Shown here: positions 63,472-64,000 of the stretch, in pieces
Layout: every line of letters starts with the position of its first letter
Numbering within the stretch: the stretch's first letter is position 1
DNA from: Vitellaria paradoxa
Lineage: Eukaryota > Streptophyta > Magnoliopsida > Ericales > Sapotaceae
Direction: 5' to 3'
DNA length: 64,000 nucleotides
Assembly: GCA_019916065.1 (NCBI GenBank)
Contig: CM034242.1
Span: 7,002,453-7,066,452 of the forward strand
The notes under the pieces: generated by a model
Told to the model about the DNA's origin: nothing
Seen by the model: the letters and a program-made list of their open reading frames with translations, nothing else
Databases searched by the model: none
Made by a program: the position numbers and the translations under genes

Positions 63472-64000
63472 CTGACAAATGAGCACCACCCAAAAAAAAA
63501 AAAAAAAAAAAAAAGAGAAATCAACAGCAAATCCCCAAAAAAAAAAAAAAAAATTGTGGATGCAGGAGTCTATTACATTAAAAGATGCTAATGCAAGTAC
63601 GAGCATATGCAAATGAAGCGAAAATGTCAAATATATTAAAAGTTGCCACCCTTTTATGAGAATCAACACCAAACCACCAAATCAAGGTATATCACATCTT
63701 TCCAGTCAGTTAAAAATCAATTCAGTGCTTATATGCATTCGGAGGTAAAATAGGAGAATAAGTTGAGGAAGTAATATAGGGTACATTTGGTTGGTGGTGG
63801 GAATTGGGCAAGCTGAGAGAGTGAATGAAGTGAGTGAAGGATAAGAATAATCATGTTATATATGCATGATGAATGAGCTGGAGAGTGACTGACATACGTT
63901 TAGTAAGATAGAATTGAATGAAAATATGAGTAAACACCGATAATTCTTTTATGAAGAAAAAGAAGCATTCTAGCAAAAATGAAGGTTCTTGCGTAAATAT
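63472..64000. other. Upstream intron of the CobW-type gene to the window end
   Basis: No exon recognised. Poly-A runs at 63489-63513 and 63536-63553. The next upstream exon of the minus-strand gene should lie outside the window. Confidence 0.45.

Overview
The window is nuclear DNA of a flowering plant, most likely a eudicot. It is AT-rich, with introns of 0.3 to 6.7 kb, GT-AG splice sites, microsatellites and nested transposable elements. The protein families are plant-typical: a lignan-pathway reductase, a MYB-CC transcription factor and a CC-NB-ARC-LRR resistance protein. The species cannot be told from the sequence.

Left half (1-34 kb): three direct tandem copies of a pinoresinol-lariciresinol reductase (PLR)-type gene, all on +, with the same 4-exon structure where visible. 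Copy A has only exons 3-4 inside the window (903-1589). Copy B is complete (11069-21565, 312 aa). Copy C (26506-33528) has a +1 frameshift in its last exon. Copies A and B are each followed by a relic of about 53 bp from the last exon of a MYB-CC gene, whose full version lies convergently downstream of copy C. The tandem duplication breakpoint therefore fell inside that neighbour. Introns 1 and 2 of copy B hold a small non-autonomous LTR retrotransposon with a Mutator-like MITE nested in its 3' LTR, and an eight-unit foldback array.

Right half (34-60 kb): MYB-CC gene (-), then a decayed CC-NB-ARC-LRR gene (+), then a near-perfect inverted copy of this whole 12.4-kb block around a 19-bp centre at 46498-46516. 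The inverted copy ends at a 100-N gap (58827-58926). After the gap the sequence restarts with a third copy of 44570-46509 at a constant offset of 14,357, and continues past the palindrome centre into unique DNA, completing a hAT-type element with an exact 8-bp target-site duplication. The simplest reading is an assembly foldback artefact; a real inverted duplication is the alternative. The inverted copies carry extra frameshifts (MYB-CC) and a lost start codon (NLR).

Right end (61-64 kb): the 3' exons of a CobW/ZNG1-type metallochaperone GTPase gene on -, running off the window.

The genes show no operon-like cooperation. The layout reflects local tandem duplication, transposon insertion and probably one assembly error.
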